The notes under the pieces: generated by a model
What the model saw: only the letters and a program-made list of their open reading frames with translations
The model's database searches: none
Told to the model about the DNA's origin: nothing
Shown: piece after piece, positions 12,483 to 12,792 of the stretch
How the letters are laid out: the number at the start of each line of letters is the position of its first letter
Numbering within the stretch: position 1 is the stretch's first letter
Made by a program: the position numbers and the translations under genes
Assembly: GCA_964564695.1 (NCBI GenBank)
Contig: CAZMCC010000102.1
Coordinates: 1 to 12,792, forward strand
Reading direction: 5' to 3'
Length of the DNA stretch: 12,792 nt
From: CAZMCC01 sp964564695
Lineage (GTDB): Bacteria > Planctomycetota > Phycisphaerae > Phycisphaerales > UBA1924

Positions 12483-12792
12483 TTATCTGACCTGAACCAC
12501 AACGCGCACAAGCTGCCCGTTCCGCTCAAAGACCGCCGCCGACTGCTCCACCGAGTGCAGCCGGAACTCCCCGATCAGCTCGCCCAGCCGCACCGTCTCA
12601 CCGTCGACAATCACGCACGACCGCTCCCCGGCCGCCAGCACGCTCCGCAGGACCGGCAGCCCCGCCGGCTGCGGCGCCGCGTCGCCCCCGGCCGACGCCG
12701 CCGCCTCAGGCGCCGGCGGCGGAGGCGGGTTCAGCCACGCTGCGCCAGCGGCAAACAGCTGCGCGTCCTCCCCGGGGCGCGCCGCCTTGATC
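12483..12792 (-). CDS. C-terminal end of a GspB/MshK-like periplasmic assembly protein (5' end outside window)
   Basis: The frame is open from the window edge (codon ATC at 12791) to TAA 12485-12483, giving 102 residues. A PPPPPAPEAAASAGG linker (about 22-36) precedes a small domain: LPVLRSVLAAGERSCVIVDG (45-64), ETVRLGELIGEFRLHSV, then AAVFERNGQLVRVVVQVR at the end. This layout (short helix, glycine-turned strands, 'GelIgefrl' then 'v.f.rnGq.vrv.v') resembles the C-terminal domains of GspB, MshK and PilP-like proteins, which link secretin and inner-membrane platforms in type II secretion or type IV pili. The call is from pattern only, and it could also be an unrelated periplasmic protein. 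Its place upstream of the GspG-like gene on the same strand supports an assembly role. Confidence 0.5.
   Translation of the reverse strand, partial: IKAARPGEDAQLFAAGAAWLNPPPPPAPEAAASAGGDAAPQPAGLPVLRSVLAAGERSCVIVDGETVRLGELIGEFRLHSVEQSAAVFERNGQLVRVVVQVR

Noticed and set aside
1..12792. CRISPR array, insertion sequence or transposase
   Set aside because: No regularly spaced repeats with unique spacers and no transposase-like motifs were seen; the only inverted-repeat element is the non-coding one at 4796-4946.

Overview
The window looks like a chromosomal segment of a high-GC planctomycete, most likely a member of the Phycisphaerae. The clues are the strong G/C third-position bias, a C-terminal VPAPGA / hydrophobic / RRRR sorting tail (a PEP-CTERM variant), a small zinc-ribbon membrane protein of a type common in planctomycetes, proline-rich linkers, prepilin leaders ending in AF(T/S)L, and a secreted terpenoid-cyclase-like alpha/alpha-toroid protein. 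This assignment is inference from protein style, because no taxonomic marker gene is present apart from one tRNA.

Left part (1-4787, all + strand): the 3' end of an unrecognised gene, then a stand-alone nuoE (24 kDa, 2Fe-2S subunit of NADH dehydrogenase) with its own promoter, a small lipoprotein, a secreted beta-lactamase-fold serine hydrolase, a PEP-CTERM-tailed esterase-like-phytase-domain protein, and a zinc-ribbon membrane protein. Perfect or near-perfect hairpins separate the hydrolase, the PEP-CTERM gene and the zinc-ribbon gene, so these are probably separate transcription units.

Middle (4788-6904): a 151-bp intergenic element bounded by 33-bp inverted repeats. Next comes a minus-strand secreted squalene-cyclase-like protein whose signal-peptide end and body lie in different frames, meeting at a GGGG run. 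Divergent from it is a BamE/DUF3862-like lipoprotein with an apparently leaderless promoter, followed by tRNA-Ile(GAT) with its own promoter.

Right part (6905-12792, all - strand): a pseudopilus or type IV pilus-like assembly locus. In transcription order it has the C-terminal end of a GspB/MshK-like periplasmic protein, a GspG-like major pseudopilin with its own SD and terminator, and then a tightly coupled operon of four minor pseudopilins: GspH-like, GspJ-like, GspI-like and GspK/PilX-like. Three of these four are much larger than usual or carry added extracellular modules: a Ca-binding-type loop plus a probable LamG-like sandwich on the J-type protein, a PKD domain on the I-type protein, and a CBM-like sandwich inside the K/X-type protein. 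My reading is a pilus or pseudopilus tip complex that presents several adhesion or glycan-binding modules. This is the most interesting system in the window. The third 9-bp C-rich repeat in the K/X-type gene makes it a possible slippage-prone locus.

No gap between genes exceeds 300 bases, and I saw no CRISPR array, insertion sequence or transposase.
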